NCBI RefSeq assembly: GCF_014836675.1
Contig: NZ_JACSQK010000007.1
Location: forward strand, 136,799-200,798
Length of the DNA: 64,000 nucleotides
Origin: Comamonas avium
GTDB lineage: Bacteria; Pseudomonadota; Gammaproteobacteria; Burkholderiales; Burkholderiaceae_C
Reading direction: 5' to 3'
Positions 1-8,152 of the stretch are shown here, in pieces; within the stretch, counting starts at the first letter, position 1; every line of letters begins with the position of its first letter. The notes beneath the pieces are model-generated. The model made no database searches. It saw only the letters and a list, made by a program, of their open reading frames with translations, and was not told the DNA's origin. A program made the position numbers and the translations under genes.

Positions 1-851
1 CCGTCGATCGAGATCGTGAAGTTGGCCGGTGTCACACCATCGGCGCCTGCCGCCAGGTTCCACGCCCCGGTGATGGCGGCTGCCCCTTCCACCACGCTCG
101 CCGCTCCAGACAGCGTCACCACAGGGATATCGTCCGAGACAGTCACATTGACGGTGCCCTGCGCCGTATCTCCATCGGTGTCGGTGGCCACCACCTTGAC
201 CGAACCCAGTGCCGCCAGGTCATCGCCCAGCGCTGTGTGCCCGGTGTAGTTGCTGTTGAGCGTGGCCTTGACGGTAGCGGTGGTGTTGCCTGCATTGGCC
301 GTCAGATCCAGCGTCACGACTGTCGTCGCACCGATCTTGCCGACGATCTGCGTGTCCGAGACACGGCTCCAGACCAGGCCTGCGCTCGTCGACAGAGTGC
401 TCAGGTCCGTACCGAACTTCAGCGAGGCAATCGCATCCGAGCCTGCCGTAAAGGTGATGGCATCTTGGGCAAAGTCAGGGTTGGCAGGCGTACTGCCGCC
501 AGCCAGGTTCTGGTCATCCAGCGCCAGGGTGATGACCCCGCCGTTGGGGCCCGAGACCACCGGGCCGGGACCATCGGTCACCGAGATGGTGTGCGTAGCG
601 CTGCTGGTGTCGTTGTCGCCATCCTTGGCACTGAGTGTGAAGTTCACGTTCACGCCGCCGGCGTTGTTCAGACCACTGGCGGGCACAAAGCTCCATGTGT
701 TGTTGGCATTGATCGTCAACGTGCCCTTGCCGGTGTTGATGCCCGTGCCGTACGCCACTGTCTGTGCAGCGCCTCCGTCGATCGAGATCGTGAAGTTGGC
801 CGGTGTCACACCATCGGCGCCTGCCGCCAGGTTCCACGCCCCGGTGATGGC
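1..851. repeat. 774-bp in-frame direct repeat inside the adhesin gene
   Basis: The first ~77 bases recur almost unchanged at 775-851, a spacing of 774 bp (258 codons). The flanking protein text also repeats (VEGAAAITGAWNLAAGADG, then an ISIDGGAAQ-type segment). The second unit runs off the left edge, so total copy number cannot be read here. Near-identity at DNA level suggests recent duplication or gene conversion of adhesin modules. Confidence 0.85.
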
Positions 852-1805
852 TGCTGCCCCTTCCACCGCGGTCACCGCTCCAGACAGCGTCACCACCGGC
901 ACATCGTCCACAATGGTGATAACAATTTCGCCCGTACTGGTCACACCGCCCGAACCCACCACACCCACAGCAATGGTGTCAGTCAGTGTGTTATTGCCAT
1001 CAGCGCTGGCATGCGCCTGAGCTGCCGTGAGCGTGTATTCATAACTGACGGTGCCATTTTGGTTGCCAGCATCCGAGACAAAGCCCGTGATTTTGATCGT
1101 GCCGTCAGGTGTGTTCACAGGGGGCAGTAGTGCCACATTGCCCTTGAGTTGAGCCAGTGAGTAGCTCACACCGCCGATGGTGATTGAGGCAATACCATCG
1201 CTGGCACTTACGCTGAAAGTGCCGCTGCTTGTTTCGCTTGTCGCTTCATTACCCAGCCCTGCCTCATAGACTGTCTGGGCATCTGATCCGATGCTGACCT
1301 GGGCTGGAGGGGCTGGTTCATCATCCTGGGCTACCGCCCCACCAGAGATGAAGTCTTCTGTGCCAGCGGAAATGGAGCGAGGATATTGCAGCGCTAAGGG
1401 TGTGGTCCGTTCGATCACACTGGCAAGCCGCACATAGGTGCTGCCTGCACCTTCACCACCAGAAAGCGTCGCCGCTGTAGGGTCCAGCTCTGCCAGAGGG
1501 TCTTGCCCATCATTCAACGCTGTGATTAATGCATTGACATCTGCATCTACCGGATTGGCGATGGCCGCTTCGCTCGGCTCTGCTGCTTGAAATAAATCCT
1601 CAGACAGCTTGAGCTGCTGATCTGCTGCAATCTGAAGAACACCATCTTCATTACCCTGAAGAGACAGCTGGCTTCCTGCCGCTGTGACGATGTCTGCATC
1701 AATGGGGATGCGCATTCCAACACGCAATGGCTGCAAGCTGCCATCACTATTGCGAACCCAGGCCTGACCTTCCAACTTGGTAATCAATGCAGAAGTATTT
1801 GCCAT
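1..1805 (-). CDS. Giant repeat adhesin with N-terminal retention module (LapA-like), 5' part
   Basis: Open frame from ATG at 1805 to the left window edge without a stop, so only the first ~601 residues are present. A purine-rich GGAGAG precedes the ATG. The N-terminus (MANTSALITKLEGQAWVRNS, then a PLRVGMRIPIDADIVT stretch) resembles the retention module of LapA-type adhesins, which lodges in the TolC-like pore and holds the protein on the cell surface. An acidic Ala/Pro linker follows (about residues 75-170), then Ig/VCBS-like beta-sandwich repeats rich in Asp, Thr, Gly and Ala. Bases 1-77 and 775-851 are almost identical, giving a 258-residue in-frame repeat. No signal peptide is visible, as expected for a type I substrate with a C-terminal signal outside the window. 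The secretion genes lie directly upstream. Family assignment is firm; length and ligand are unknown. Confidence 0.85.
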   Translation of the reverse strand, partial: MANTSALITKLEGQAWVRNSDGSLQPLRVGMRIPIDADIVTAAGSQLSLQGNEDGVLQIAADQQLKLSEDLFQAAEPSEAAIANPVDADVNALITALNDGQDPLAELDPTAATLSGGEGAGSTYVRLASVIERTTPLALQYPRSISAGTEDFISGGAVAQDDEPAPPAQVSIGSDAQTVYEAGLGNEATSETSSGTFSVSASDGIASITIGGVSYSLAQLKGNVALLPPVNTPDGTIKITGFVSDAGNQNGTVSYEYTLTAAQAHASADGNNTLTDTIAVGVVGSGGVTSTGEIVITIVDDVPVVTLSGAVTAVEGAAAITGAWNLAAGADGVTPANFTISIDGGAAQTVAYGTGINTGKGTLTINANNTWSFVPASGLNNAGGVNVNFTLSAKDGDNDTSSATHTISVTDGPGPVVSGPNGGVITLALDDQNLAGGSTPANPDFAQDAITFTAGSDAIASLKFGTDLSTLSTSAGLVWSRVSDTQIVGKIGATTVVTLDLTANAGNTTATVKATLNSNYTGHTALGDDLAALGSVKVVATDTDGDTAQGTVNVTVSDDIPVVTLSGAASVVEGAAAITGAWNLAAGADGVTPANFTISID

Positions 1806-1885
1806 CACATCTCTCCAAAAGGTGAACACTAGTGGCACCAAAGCGCCGCCCTTGGAGAAATATTAGGAAATGAATACTTGCAAAG

Positions 1886-1926
1886 CTATTGGCGGCAAAG
1901 CCAATAGATCAACCGCTTGGACGGTT
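1886..1926 (-). promoter_or_regulatory. Two adjacent hairpins in the adhesin gene leader
   Basis: Between the LuxR-type gene and the adhesin start the minus strand carries two perfect dyads: 1911-1915 with 1922-1926 (5-bp stem, 6-nt loop) and 1886-1893 with 1900-1907 (8-bp stem CTATTGGC/GCCAATAG, 6-nt loop). They lie 81-121 bases before the adhesin ATG. Neither is followed by a run of T, so they are not typical intrinsic terminators. They could form a structured 5' leader or be protein-binding dyads. No known riboswitch consensus was recognised. Confidence 0.4.
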
Positions 1927-2025
1927 AGGCTTGCTCTTTATGGATTTCCCCTCAAAAGATGACAATCAAAGCTGCTCAATTCGCACAATCAGGCAGCTGC
2001 TTTCTCCTACAAACAGCACCAGCAG

Positions 2026-2652
2026 CTAGCGCTGTATGCCATGCACTTTGAGCGCCAGCTTGAGGCGGTCATCCACATGCAATTTTTCAAACACTGAAGA
2101 CAAATGTGCACGAACGGTTCTTTCGGTGATCAGCAATTGCTGTGCTATTTCTGCGTTGCTGTGCCCGGTCGAAGCAAGGCGGGCCACCTCTTTTTCTCGC
2201 ACTGAAAGCAACCGAGCCCAGTCACTCTCGGTGATCACCGGCAAGCGCTGCTCAATGTCTTGCAGCATTCTCTGCAAGAGACTGCGGCCCAGCCAGATTG
2301 CACCTGTATCGATGCTGTTGACAATCAGTACCAAGGCGTCATTTGACAAATGCGTATGCGCATAGCCGCAGGCACCTTTTGCCAGCACCATCTGCCCTTC
2401 AGCGTCACTCATGTGGGCGCTGAGCACCAGCACACGCAAACCATCGAAATACTGTTGCCACCCATCTTGGGCATTGGATTGCTTGAGCAACGCCATATCC
2501 ACAATCACCAGGTGATTGCCCATGGACTTCCAGTGCAAGACGTCTTGTAAATCAACGCCTCGATACGGCTTCTTTCCTGCTTCTGACAAAAGTTGCCATC
2601 TTTCCCACAGGCCAGCATCCCTCGTCACGATCAAAATAGGCTGTACTTGCAT
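2026..2652 (-). CDS. LuxR/FixJ-type response regulator of the adhesin cluster
   Basis: 208 residues. The N-terminal half (about 1-125) has the pattern of a receiver domain: ILIVTRD at 6-12, a candidate phospho-acceptor Asp52 in HLVIVDMAL and VLVLSAH around 74-80. The C-terminal half (about 143-205) is a LuxR-type helix-turn-helix (LSVREKEVARLASTGHSNAE, ITERTVRAHLSSVFEKL). The receiver is degenerate: one acidic residue instead of the usual pair near position 11, and His rather than Lys in GACGYAHTH. GAGGAAA precedes the ATG. It lies 30 bp after the adaptor gene and 220 bp before the adhesin, all on one strand, so it probably controls adhesin expression. No sensor kinase is nearby. The regulatory target is inferred. 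Confidence 0.85.
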   Translation of the reverse strand: MQVQPILIVTRDAGLWERWQLLSEAGKKPYRGVDLQDVLHWKSMGNHLVIVDMALLKQSNAQDGWQQYFDGLRVLVLSAHMSDAEGQMVLAKGACGYAHTHLSNDALVLIVNSIDTGAIWLGRSLLQRMLQDIEQRLPVITESDWARLLSVREKEVARLASTGHSNAEIAQQLLITERTVRAHLSSVFEKLHVDDRLKLALKVHGIQR

Positions 2653-2682
2653 CTTTTCCTCACATGCATAAAGAAGACAAGC

Positions 2683-4068
2683 TCAACGCTCGGTCAAAGC
2701 ATTCGCTTTGGCTCTCAAAATAGGTTTCAGCAAGTACTGCATCAACGTGCGCCGCCCAGTCAGAACATGCACTTCAGCCTGCATGCCTGGGATGATCGGG
2801 CGCGAGTTATCTCCCACATGCACCTTGTCCGTTCGCACCTTCACGATGTAGTACGAGTTACCCCGTTCATCCGTAATGGTGTTCGCTCCAATTTGCTCTA
2901 CCTTGCCGGTCAAGCCTCCATAGATGGCGAAGTCATAGGCCGTAAATTTGACCTCTGCTTTCTGTCCAAAATGCAAAAATCCGATGTCTTTGGGATTGAC
3001 CTGCACCTCCAGCAGCAAACTGTCATCCATGGGCACGATGTCAAGGATGTCTTTGCCCGGCTGGACTACACCGCCGACGGTATTGACCATCAAGGTATTG
3101 ACTGTTCCACGCACAGGAGAGCGTACTTCTGCCAGCTTGACCCGATCTGCCAGCGCAAGCTGCCCTTGCTCCAAGGTAGAAAGTTTGGACTTTGTCTCTG
3201 ACAGCTCCACGCGAGCCAGGTTGCGCACATTGAGCTCCGCTTCTTGCACTTTGCGCTGCGCCTCCTGAATCGCTGCCTGGATACGCCCAATTTGCGCACC
3301 TGCCGCTTTGGCCTCGCCACAAAAACGAGCCACATCACGCTGCAAGCGCAGCAAATCAACCTCGGAAACCGCTCCGCTCTTGAGTAATGGCCGGGTTACA
3401 GCCAGCTCTTCAGACGTCAAACTGCAGCTGGATGTGGCTTGATCACGGTTGGCAGCTGTTTCCCGCAGCTCCTGCTGCCGCTGGTTCAGTTGATCTCTTG
3501 CAATACTGATGGTGGTGTCAAGCTCCTGAGTTTTGGTTTCCCAAAAACGCCGCTCCATCTGCACGATCTGTGGGGCGTCTCTCATCACATCTTCTGGCAC
3601 CTTAAAGACATCACCTGTAGCCAATGCCTCCAAACGCGCAGCCTTGGCTTTCAGTGCCAGTACTTCTGCCTTGCTTTCGCCCAATGAAGATGTAAAACGC
3701 GTAGGGTCAATGCGCAGTAACACCTGCCCCAATTCGATGTGCTCCCCCGGTCGAACCAAGATTTCCTCGACGATGCCCCCATCCAGACTTTGAATGACCT
3801 GCACCTGCCGAGAGGGCACAACTTTGCCTTGGCCGCGCACAACTTCGTCAATGTGGCCAACACACGCCCAGATCAACAACACCACAACAGCAAGCAGTGC
3901 ACCCCACAGCAGCAGGCGTGAGCCCTTGGCTTGCTGCTGACCGGCTGCCCATTGCGCATCTGCAATCAAATCATCTTGCTGCAGGCCCGTCATCTGGGAG
4001 TCACCTTGCAGCAACCAATTTTCCCAACGCTCTCGCCATGTTTTTTTACTGGTCTCGGGCTTGTTCAT
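2683..4068 (-). CDS. lapC: Type I secretion periplasmic adaptor, HlyD/LapC family
   Basis: 461 residues, the usual length for HlyD-type adaptors. A cytoplasmic N-terminus is followed by one membrane segment (about 53-71, LLLWGALLAVVVLLIWACV), a lipoyl-like half-motif (GGIVEEILVRPGEHIELGQ), a long coiled-coil hairpin (about 125-300) and the C-terminal half (VRSPVRGTVNTLMVNTVGGV) plus a beta-barrel ending near TGRRTLMQYLLKPIL. It would bridge the inner-membrane ABC exporter and the TolC-like channel during adhesin export. Its ATG overlaps the exporter stop by four bases (ATGA) behind a strong AGGAGG, so the two are translationally coupled. Family certain; the lap name follows from the neighbouring adhesin. 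Confidence 0.92.
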   Translation of the reverse strand: MNKPETSKKTWRERWENWLLQGDSQMTGLQQDDLIADAQWAAGQQQAKGSRLLLWGALLAVVVLLIWACVGHIDEVVRGQGKVVPSRQVQVIQSLDGGIVEEILVRPGEHIELGQVLLRIDPTRFTSSLGESKAEVLALKAKAARLEALATGDVFKVPEDVMRDAPQIVQMERRFWETKTQELDTTISIARDQLNQRQQELRETAANRDQATSSCSLTSEELAVTRPLLKSGAVSEVDLLRLQRDVARFCGEAKAAGAQIGRIQAAIQEAQRKVQEAELNVRNLARVELSETKSKLSTLEQGQLALADRVKLAEVRSPVRGTVNTLMVNTVGGVVQPGKDILDIVPMDDSLLLEVQVNPKDIGFLHFGQKAEVKFTAYDFAIYGGLTGKVEQIGANTITDERGNSYYIVKVRTDKVHVGDNSRPIIPGMQAEVHVLTGRRTLMQYLLKPILRAKANALTER

Positions 4069-6293
4069 GAGCGACCTCCTGCACGAGCAATACGCCCTGA
4101 CTTCAGCGCCTCAATCACCTGCTCCTTAGCTCCATCTGCGACCACTTTGCCGGCATCAATGACAATCAGGCGGTCAACCAGCTCCAGCAAAGCAGTTCGG
4201 TGTGTGACCAAGACAATCGTTTTGTCACCGCTGCTTTCTTTCAGTCGGGTCTTGAGCAAAGCCTCACTCTGGTTGTCCAAGTTGCTACTGGGTTCATCGA
4301 GCAACAAGATGGGCGGGTCTTGAATCAGTGCCCGGGCCACCGCAATGGACTGGCGCTGCCCTCCGGATAAAGACTCACCCCGCTCGCCAATCGGCATTTC
4401 ATAGCCCTGCGGGTGCTCTGCTGCGAATTCATCTACCCCAGCTATGCGCGCGGCATGCAGCATGTCAGCTTCTGTCGCATAAGGTGCGCCAACGAGCAAG
4501 TTGTGCTTGAGGCTGCCATAAAAAAGCATGGGGTCTTGGGGCACATGCCCAATCGAGCGGCGCAAATCTATGGGGTCAATCTGCCGTACATCGACGCCAT
4601 CAATCAAGATCGCGCCCTCTTGCGGCTGGTACAGCCCCAAGATCAGTTTTTCCAGCGTTGTTTTTCCAGACCCGATGCGCCCGATCACGCCCACCTTTTC
4701 ACCAGGCTTGATCACAAAGCTCACGCCGCTTAAGGCAAGCTGATCAGACTTGGGGTAGCTAAAGCTCACATTCCGAAACTCAATGCCCCCATGCAGCACG
4801 GGACGTGAAACAAAGTCACGCTCCTTGCCATGTTCAACAGGCATCTTCATGTAGTTGTCGATCGACGACAGCGATGTCTTGGCGTTGTGGTACTGCATCA
4901 TCAGCCCCGCAACCTGGCCCAAAGGAGCAATACACCGCCCGGAGATCATTGACGCGGCAATGATTCCACCCATCGACAGCTCCGTAGCCTGAACCAGGTA
5001 GACACCGATAATCACCACCGCTACGGTGACCAGTTGCTGCATGGTCTGCACAAAATTCACGTTGGCCGCAGAAATCAGTTTGATCTTGCCGCCAACAAAA
5101 GCAATGTATTGAGTGGCACTTTCCCACAGTCGCTGCACACCGCCTTGTGCGTTGAGCGTCTTCACTGCATCCAGATTCGTCAGGGTTTCAACCAGCAATG
5201 CATTGCGCTGCGATACGGCCTGAAACGTTTTGATCGTCAAACTCTCAAGGCTCGCCTGGGCATAGAAAGAAACCAGCAGCACAGCCAAAATGGCCACAAT
5301 CGGCGGAATCAGCATCCACGGAGATATCCAGGCCAGAACCACCAGGAAGAGCAAGACAAATGGAAGGTCCACCAAGGTGGTAAGGCTTGCAGAGGCGATA
5401 AAGTCGCGCACCGATTCAAAAGAGCGCAGATTGGCAGAAAAAGAGCCCACCGACGCTGGCCTGCTTTCCATGCGCAAATCCAGAACCTGCTCCATGATTT
5501 GTGCGGACAAAGCCACGTCAATACGCTTGCTTGCCGTATCCACGACATAGGCGCGTGCTGTGGTCAGTACAAAGTTGAACCCCAGAATCAAGCTCACACC
5601 AATGGCCAGCACCCACAGCGTTTCCACTGCGTTGTTCGGCACAACACGGTCGTACACATTCATGCTGAACAATGGAATCGCCAGTGCAAACAAGTTGATC
5701 AGTACTGCAGCAAGAAAGGCATCGCGATAAAACCGTTTGCTACCCTGTACCGCAGCCCAAAACCAATGTTCACTGCTGTTTTTTAAGCCTTGCTCTGCAC
5801 GCTTTTCAAATCGAAATTGAGGTCGTACAAAGCACAGGTAGCCCGAGTACATTTCCAGCAAATCTGCAGCTGGCACCTCCACAGGGCTGGCGGCCTCCGG
5901 AAACTGCACCAGAAAACGCTGTGCATCCAGCTGCTGCAGCAAAAGCGCAGCACGGTTATTTTTCAGCAGCAAGATCGCTGGCAGCAACCCTGCAGGCACC
6001 TCATTTAATTCACGCCTCACAATGCGCGTCGTAAAGCGCGCCCGTGCTGCTGCACGCTCAAGCAAGGAGGGGGTTAAACGATTGCCCACCAAGGGCAGCC
6101 CACTGCTCAGCGCTTGCGCCGAACATGGCGTTCCGTGAATACGCGTTAGCTCCACCAGACACATCAGCAACGGATCGTCTTGCGTGCTGTGTGGCGGCAA
6201 ACGAAAGTTGTTCGCTGGTGCGGCGGGCGAACCACCATCAGCTACATCTGCAGACTGCATTGAACCCGACGGCGCATCTTTAGGTGCGTTCAT
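4065..6293 (-). CDS. lapB: Type I secretion ABC exporter with degenerate C39 domain (LapB-like)
   Basis: 742 residues. Residues ~40-165 form a C39-peptidase-like domain without the cysteine protease signature, as in exporters of non-cleaved RTX or LapA-type substrates. A six-helix ABC membrane domain occupies about 190-470. The ATPase domain has Walker A GRIGSGKTT (~536), signature LSGGQRQSIAVARAL (~643), Walker B ILLLDEPSSNLD (~665) and the switch His in VTHRTALL. The last Walker A position is Thr, a common variant. It drives one-step export of the adhesin through the adaptor and TolC-like pore. Start ATG with GAGG seven bases upstream. It follows the small ORF by 16 bp and overlaps lapC by 4 bp. 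Confidence 0.93.
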   Translation of the reverse strand: MNAPKDAPSGSMQSADVADGGSPAAPANNFRLPPHSTQDDPLLMCLVELTRIHGTPCSAQALSSGLPLVGNRLTPSLLERAAARARFTTRIVRRELNEVPAGLLPAILLLKNNRAALLLQQLDAQRFLVQFPEAASPVEVPAADLLEMYSGYLCFVRPQFRFEKRAEQGLKNSSEHWFWAAVQGSKRFYRDAFLAAVLINLFALAIPLFSMNVYDRVVPNNAVETLWVLAIGVSLILGFNFVLTTARAYVVDTASKRIDVALSAQIMEQVLDLRMESRPASVGSFSANLRSFESVRDFIASASLTTLVDLPFVLLFLVVLAWISPWMLIPPIVAILAVLLVSFYAQASLESLTIKTFQAVSQRNALLVETLTNLDAVKTLNAQGGVQRLWESATQYIAFVGGKIKLISAANVNFVQTMQQLVTVAVVIIGVYLVQATELSMGGIIAASMISGRCIAPLGQVAGLMMQYHNAKTSLSSIDNYMKMPVEHGKERDFVSRPVLHGGIEFRNVSFSYPKSDQLALSGVSFVIKPGEKVGVIGRIGSGKTTLEKLILGLYQPQEGAILIDGVDVRQIDPIDLRRSIGHVPQDPMLFYGSLKHNLLVGAPYATEADMLHAARIAGVDEFAAEHPQGYEMPIGERGESLSGGQRQSIAVARALIQDPPILLLDEPSSNLDNQSEALLKTRLKESSGDKTIVLVTHRTALLELVDRLIVIDAGKVVADGAKEQVIEALKSGRIARAGGRS

Positions 6294-6309
6294 AGATACC
6301 TCTTGCGTG

Positions 6310-6546
6310 TCAGATCAAAATGTCATCGTCGGGCATGAGGTCTAGCGAGTTGCGCAGTCGATCTCGCTCCTTCTTGCGCTCATTGAGCTTGGCCAGGGCA
6401 TGCGGGGGCAGATCCGTCAGGCGCAATGTCCCATTGGTCAGCAATGCGTCAATCAAATCTTCCAGCACACGGATGAAATCCTCATCAAGTGCTGAAAAAT
6501 TCTGTTTGCCTTTGTGAGGCTCGTCTTTTATATCTTTATGAGCCAT
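6310..6546 (-). CDS. Small acidic conserved protein in the type I secretion operon
   Basis: 78 residues from ATG 6546, chosen over an upstream in-frame start because GGGAGGGCGGT precedes it. It is charged and predicted helical, with no signal peptide or membrane segment. The core, DFIRVLEDLIDALLTNGTLR then TDLPPHALAKLNERKKERDR, and an acidic tail DLMPDDDILI recall from memory a family of ~110-aa gammaproteobacterial proteins, sometimes mislabelled as tryptophan synthase beta-like, that share an RVLEDL...TDLP...KL...R pattern. It sits 16 bp before the exporter gene and 88 bp after the TolC gene, so it is almost surely co-transcribed. Function unknown; a cytosolic accessory role in adhesin export is only a guess. 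Confidence 0.75.
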   Translation of the reverse strand: MAHKDIKDEPHKGKQNFSALDEDFIRVLEDLIDALLTNGTLRLTDLPPHALAKLNERKKERDRLRNSLDLMPDDDILI

Positions 6547-6634
6547 ACCGCCCTCCCTCGAGGTAAGCAACCATGCTTGCATGCTTGCTTACACAAGAGC
6601 TTCAGTGAATCGTACTTTGCGCAGGTCACGCGCC

Positions 6635-8152
6635 TTATTTGGGCATTTGTTTCAAAGCCACAGGTGTCAAGTTACTTGTGTCAGGCAATGTATCCATGCA
6701 GGCGCGCAACGGCTCGTCAGGTAAGACCAGCGCCTGTTGCTCTTCTGGCTCTGCATCGCGATGGGGTTGTACCAACCCCAAATTAGGCAAAACCTGGTTG
6801 GAAAGAGCCAGCCAGTAGTACTCTGCTTTCTTCAGGTCATAGTCGGCATTGATCATGGCTCGCCGTGCATCGAACAATTCGTTTTCGGTGTCCAGCAAGT
6901 CCAGCAAGGAGCGCTGACCAATGCGAAATTGCTGCATGTAGGCAACGCGCACCTTGGAAGTGGAAAGCTCATGCTCACGCAAGAAAGGCAGTTGCTGGCG
7001 CAAGCGGACAATGTTGTTCCATGCCACCGACAGTTCCTGCTGCACGTTACGGCAGGTGTAATCGCGAACATCCTGTGCCGCATAGCCTTGTGCGGCAGTC
7101 TGACGAATACGCGCCGAATCTGCACCGCCGCGGTAGATCGGATAAGTCAGCATCAGCTGGACGCGCGAGCTTTGCACGTCGCGATACAAAGCGCCTGGTT
7201 GTTCACGATCTCGCCCGGTTGAGGCACGCACATCCAGTGTCGGCGCGTACCCGGCGGCCTTGGCTACTTTTTCACCCGCCTGCGCCGCTTGCACCAAAGC
7301 CTGCTTGGACAAGATGGCGGGATTCACCCGCAGTGACTCTTCAAAATTTTGCGTCTGGCCAATCACCGGCAAGCCTCCGGTGACCTCTGGAACAGCAGGC
7401 AATTGGGCTGCAGGATATTCACCGACTACACGGCGAAAACGCTGTGTCACGTCGTTGAGGTTATTGCTCTCCGTCATCAAGTTGGTCTGCGCCAAGGACA
7501 GGCGGCCACTGGCCTGCTCCATGTCGACACCGCGGCCTACGCCAGACTCCTGACGTTCGCGCAGCTGGCCCAGCGTGGCCGCGTGCATGGAGAAATTCTC
7601 TTGAGCCAGTGCTTGCATGGAGCGATAACGCTGCACGTCCAGATAGGCGGCCACCGCCTCGTTGGCCAGGTTGTTGGAGGTCGCGTGCAAATCGTAGTAT
7701 TTGGACAGCTTTTCAAAGCCAAATTGGCGAATGCGGTTCGATGTTGCTCCACCATCAAAAATCAGTTGGCGCAACTCCACATTCCAGCCTGGACGGTTCC
7801 AGTCGTATGAGGGTGCATTTTCAATATTGCTGCGCCACTCGCGACCCGTCCAAGCCTGGGCCGTAATGCTGGGACGCCAGCCAGCACGTGCAATGTTCTG
7901 ATCTTCCAGCGTAGAGACAAAATCTTGGTAGCGCGCATTGATTTCCGGATGCGATGTGATCGCGCGCTCAACGACCTGATTTAAACCGACAAGTGCCATT
8001 GCTTGCGCAGCCACTGCTGGCACCGCTTGTGGAGCAGTTGTCGGTGCTGCCTGTGGAGCCATTGCTGGAGCCGCTTGCTGCGCAAACGCACTGACTGCAA
8101 ACGAGGTGATGCCCAGAGTCGTCATCACTTTGGAAAGGTTACGCATTTTCAT
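6635..8152 (-). CDS. lapE: TolC-family outer membrane channel for type I secretion (LapE-like)
   Basis: About 505 residues from ATG 8152, which gives a clean signal peptide (MKMRNLSKVMTTLGITSFAV, cleaved near AFAQQ). A longer TTG-initiated frame from 8197 would bury that signal. An Ala/Pro/Gln-rich linker comes first, then two TolC repeats of long helices and strands (LNQVVERAITSHPEINARYQ; FRIGQRSLLDLLDTENELFD, the usual TolC C-terminal signature). It forms the trimeric outer-membrane pore that should also hold the adhesin retention module. It is first in the minus-strand cluster, with a 364-bp promoter region upstream. No LapG protease or LapD receptor gene is present in the window. Confidence 0.9.
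   Translation of the reverse strand: MKMRNLSKVMTTLGITSFAVSAFAQQAAPAMAPQAAPTTAPQAVPAVAAQAMALVGLNQVVERAITSHPEINARYQDFVSTLEDQNIARAGWRPSITAQAWTGREWRSNIENAPSYDWNRPGWNVELRQLIFDGGATSNRIRQFGFEKLSKYYDLHATSNNLANEAVAAYLDVQRYRSMQALAQENFSMHAATLGQLRERQESGVGRGVDMEQASGRLSLAQTNLMTESNNLNDVTQRFRRVVGEYPAAQLPAVPEVTGGLPVIGQTQNFEESLRVNPAILSKQALVQAAQAGEKVAKAAGYAPTLDVRASTGRDREQPGALYRDVQSSRVQLMLTYPIYRGGADSARIRQTAAQGYAAQDVRDYTCRNVQQELSVAWNNIVRLRQQLPFLREHELSTSKVRVAYMQQFRIGQRSLLDLLDTENELFDARRAMINADYDLKKAEYYWLALSNQVLPNLGLVQPHRDAEPEEQQALVLPDEPLRACMDTLPDTSNLTPVALKQMPK

Noticed and set aside
237-1130. Long plus-strand open frames across the adhesin gene
   Set aside because: They are antisense to the clear adhesin frame, have no family features, and are rich in His, Arg and Cys as expected of shadow frames in GC-rich DNA.
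1995-2027. AGCTGCT/AGCAGCT dyad at the 3' end of the LuxR-type gene as a further copy of the palindromic repeat
   Set aside because: Only the 7-bp arms match. The inner segment shared by copies A and B is missing, so chance or a simple hairpin is more likely.
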